A DNA stretch of 64,000 bases from Bosea sp. 124 (GTDB lineage: Bacteria; Pseudomonadota; Alphaproteobacteria; Rhizobiales; Beijerinckiaceae), in assembly GCF_003046175.1 (NCBI RefSeq), contig NZ_PZZM01000001.1, positions 4,729,001 through 4,793,000 of the forward strand, in the 5' to 3' direction. Each line of letters starts with the position of its first letter. The stretch's first letter is position 1. The notes under the pieces were generated by a model that saw only the letters and a list, made by a program, of their open reading frames with translations, made no database searches and was not told the origin of the DNA. Positions 63,213 through 64,000 of this stretch are shown here, piece by piece. The position numbers and the translations under genes were made by a program.

Positions 63213-63694
63213 TAGCCGGCCCAGGGCACGTCGAGGGCGTACGCCGCGTTGAGAATCACGGGTATGCGAATCTGGCCATCGGTCAGGGTGTGATCCTCGA
63301 GCTGGCGCTGCCAGGGTTCCGCGCCGCCTGTCCGGATGCGGATCGCGGCGCAGTCGAGCCGACCGGCCACCGTGCAGAGGTGCTGCAGCAATGCGGCGGC
63401 GACGCCGATCCCGTCGGCGGCGCTGGCGACCGCGAAGATCGGCACATCGAGGATCGTCCCATGGACGACGTGCCGGGCCAGACCATGGATGCAGAGGCCC
63501 TGCACATAGCCGAGCGGGTTCACGGCGACCGCGATGTCATGCTGATCGGCGGTTACGCCCTTGCCCGACAACATCTGGCCGCAATAGCTGCGCCAGCGCT
63601 CGAGATCGAGCGCCGGGGCGAGCGGGCCGGCCAGCAGATAAGCCGCATCGACCTGTCCGGGGGTGATCCGCGCGATCGTATAGGCAGGATGCAT
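63182..63694 (-). CDS. Hypothetical protein, possible GNAT-like fold
   Basis: A 170-residue protein I cannot assign with confidence. The order of segments ARITPGQVDAAYLLAGP, GYVQGLCIHGLARHVVHGTILDVPIFAVAS, AADGIGVAAALLQHLCTVAGRLDCAAIRIRTG loosely resembles an N-acetyltransferase fold, without a clear acetyl-CoA loop. The ATG at 63694 has GAGGGG upstream. Its 3' end overlaps that of the response-regulator gene by 31 bp, tail to tail. It follows the adhP-like gene by 37 bp and is probably in one transcript with it, possibly under FixK control. Confidence 0.65.
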   Translation of the reverse strand: MHPAYTIARITPGQVDAAYLLAGPLAPALDLERWRSYCGQMLSGKGVTADQHDIAVAVNPLGYVQGLCIHGLARHVVHGTILDVPIFAVASAADGIGVAAALLQHLCTVAGRLDCAAIRIRTGGAEPWQRQLEDHTLTDGQIRIPVILNAAYALDVPWAGYQGADLPVKT

Positions 63695-63731
63695 CGTCAG
63701 GCCCCTCACCTGCGGGTGTCCGGCGCCGCCC

Positions 63732-64000
63732 TCACCGGGCGGCCTGGCCCGACGCCAACTCCGGCGCCCGCGCCGAAGCGACGATCGGGAGGGACAGGTC
63801 TAGCACGATCCGGCCCTCGACCCCGCCCTGCTTCAGCCGCTCGAAGATCGCGTTGATGTCGCCCAGGGACGCCGTGCCGATCCGGGCGCGGACCTTGCCC
63901 TCGGCCGCGAAGGCGATGGCCTCGTCGAGATCCCGGCGCGTGCCGACGATCGAGCCGCGCAGGGTGATGCGCTTCAGCACGACATCGAAGATCGGCGTCG
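63732..64000 (-). CDS. adhP: Zinc-dependent alcohol dehydrogenase, AdhP-like (5' part outside window)
   Basis: Only the last ~89 residues are present. TPIFDVVLKRITLRGSIVGTRRDLDEAIAFAAEGKVRARI and LGDINAIFERLKQGGVEGRIVLDLS are the typical C-terminal part of propanol-preferring/ethanol-active AdhP, from the end of the NAD-binding domain through the final helix. The catalytic zinc site lies in the missing portion. In rhizobial relatives such genes are often microaerobically induced, which would fit the adjacent fixLK locus; this is inference. Confidence 0.85.
   Translation of the reverse strand, partial: TPIFDVVLKRITLRGSIVGTRRDLDEAIAFAAEGKVRARIGTASLGDINAIFERLKQGGVEGRIVLDLSLPIVASARAPELASGQAAR

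Overview
The window looks like chromosomal DNA of a high-GC alphaproteobacterium of the order Hyphomicrobiales (Rhizobiales). Support comes from the tpiA-secG and ppiD-trpE blocks, a PopZ homologue, a BA14K protein, a BTLCP transglutaminase-like protein, a FixL/FixK oxygen-sensing locus and many palindromic intergenic repeats of the kind common in this order. A Bosea-like genome is my guess; nothing in the window fixes the genus. I see no rRNA, CRISPR array, insertion sequence or prophage.

Layout. 1-19 kb is mostly housekeeping: secG (cut by the window edge), tpiA, ppiD, trpE, xthA, ilvD, valS, dps, popZ, tolC and an isoaspartate methyltransferase. tRNA-Cys and tRNA-Asn follow, then an AT-richer acyltransferase gene that may be a small acquired insert. 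21.3-31.0 kb is catabolic cluster 1: a TetR regulator diverging from a three-subunit molybdenum hydroxylase (order FAD, FeS, Mo), a complete branched-chain-amino-acid-type ABC importer and a CoxG homologue. 31.1-39.2 kb holds mixed genes (photolyase, AlaX, sulfurtransferase, DHA2 transporter, His-rich cupin, CueR-like regulator).

39.3-55.4 kb is catabolic cluster 2. It holds an M20 hydrolase, two paralogous 'amino acid synthesis' (PF06684) proteins, an enamidase, a MarR regulator, a second molybdenum hydroxylase whose FeS and Mo subunits are fused, a 6-hydroxynicotinate-reductase-like protein, an ApbE-like UPF0280 protein, and a second ABC importer with a fused LivH-LivM permease. Read together, these suggest uptake and hydroxylation of nicotinate or a related N-heteroaromatic acid, reduction of the ring and hydrolytic opening, i.e. 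the route known from the anaerobe Eubacterium barkeri. Two near-identical palindromic sites flank the marR gene and are probable operators. Five of the six palindromic repeats I found lie in this cluster.

55.5-58.8 kb has a terminator-ended non-coding RNA candidate, a small lipoprotein and exbB-exbD-tonB. 59-64 kb carries an oxygen-sensing module: a hybrid histidine kinase with a FixL-type heme PAS domain and C-terminal receiver, a FixK-type activator, and a divergent OmpR-type response regulator. The promoter region between the last two has a direct repeat matching the K-box of the Rhizobium etli hFixL-FxkR-FixK cascade. A hypothetical protein gene and the 3' part of an adhP-like alcohol dehydrogenase gene end the window.
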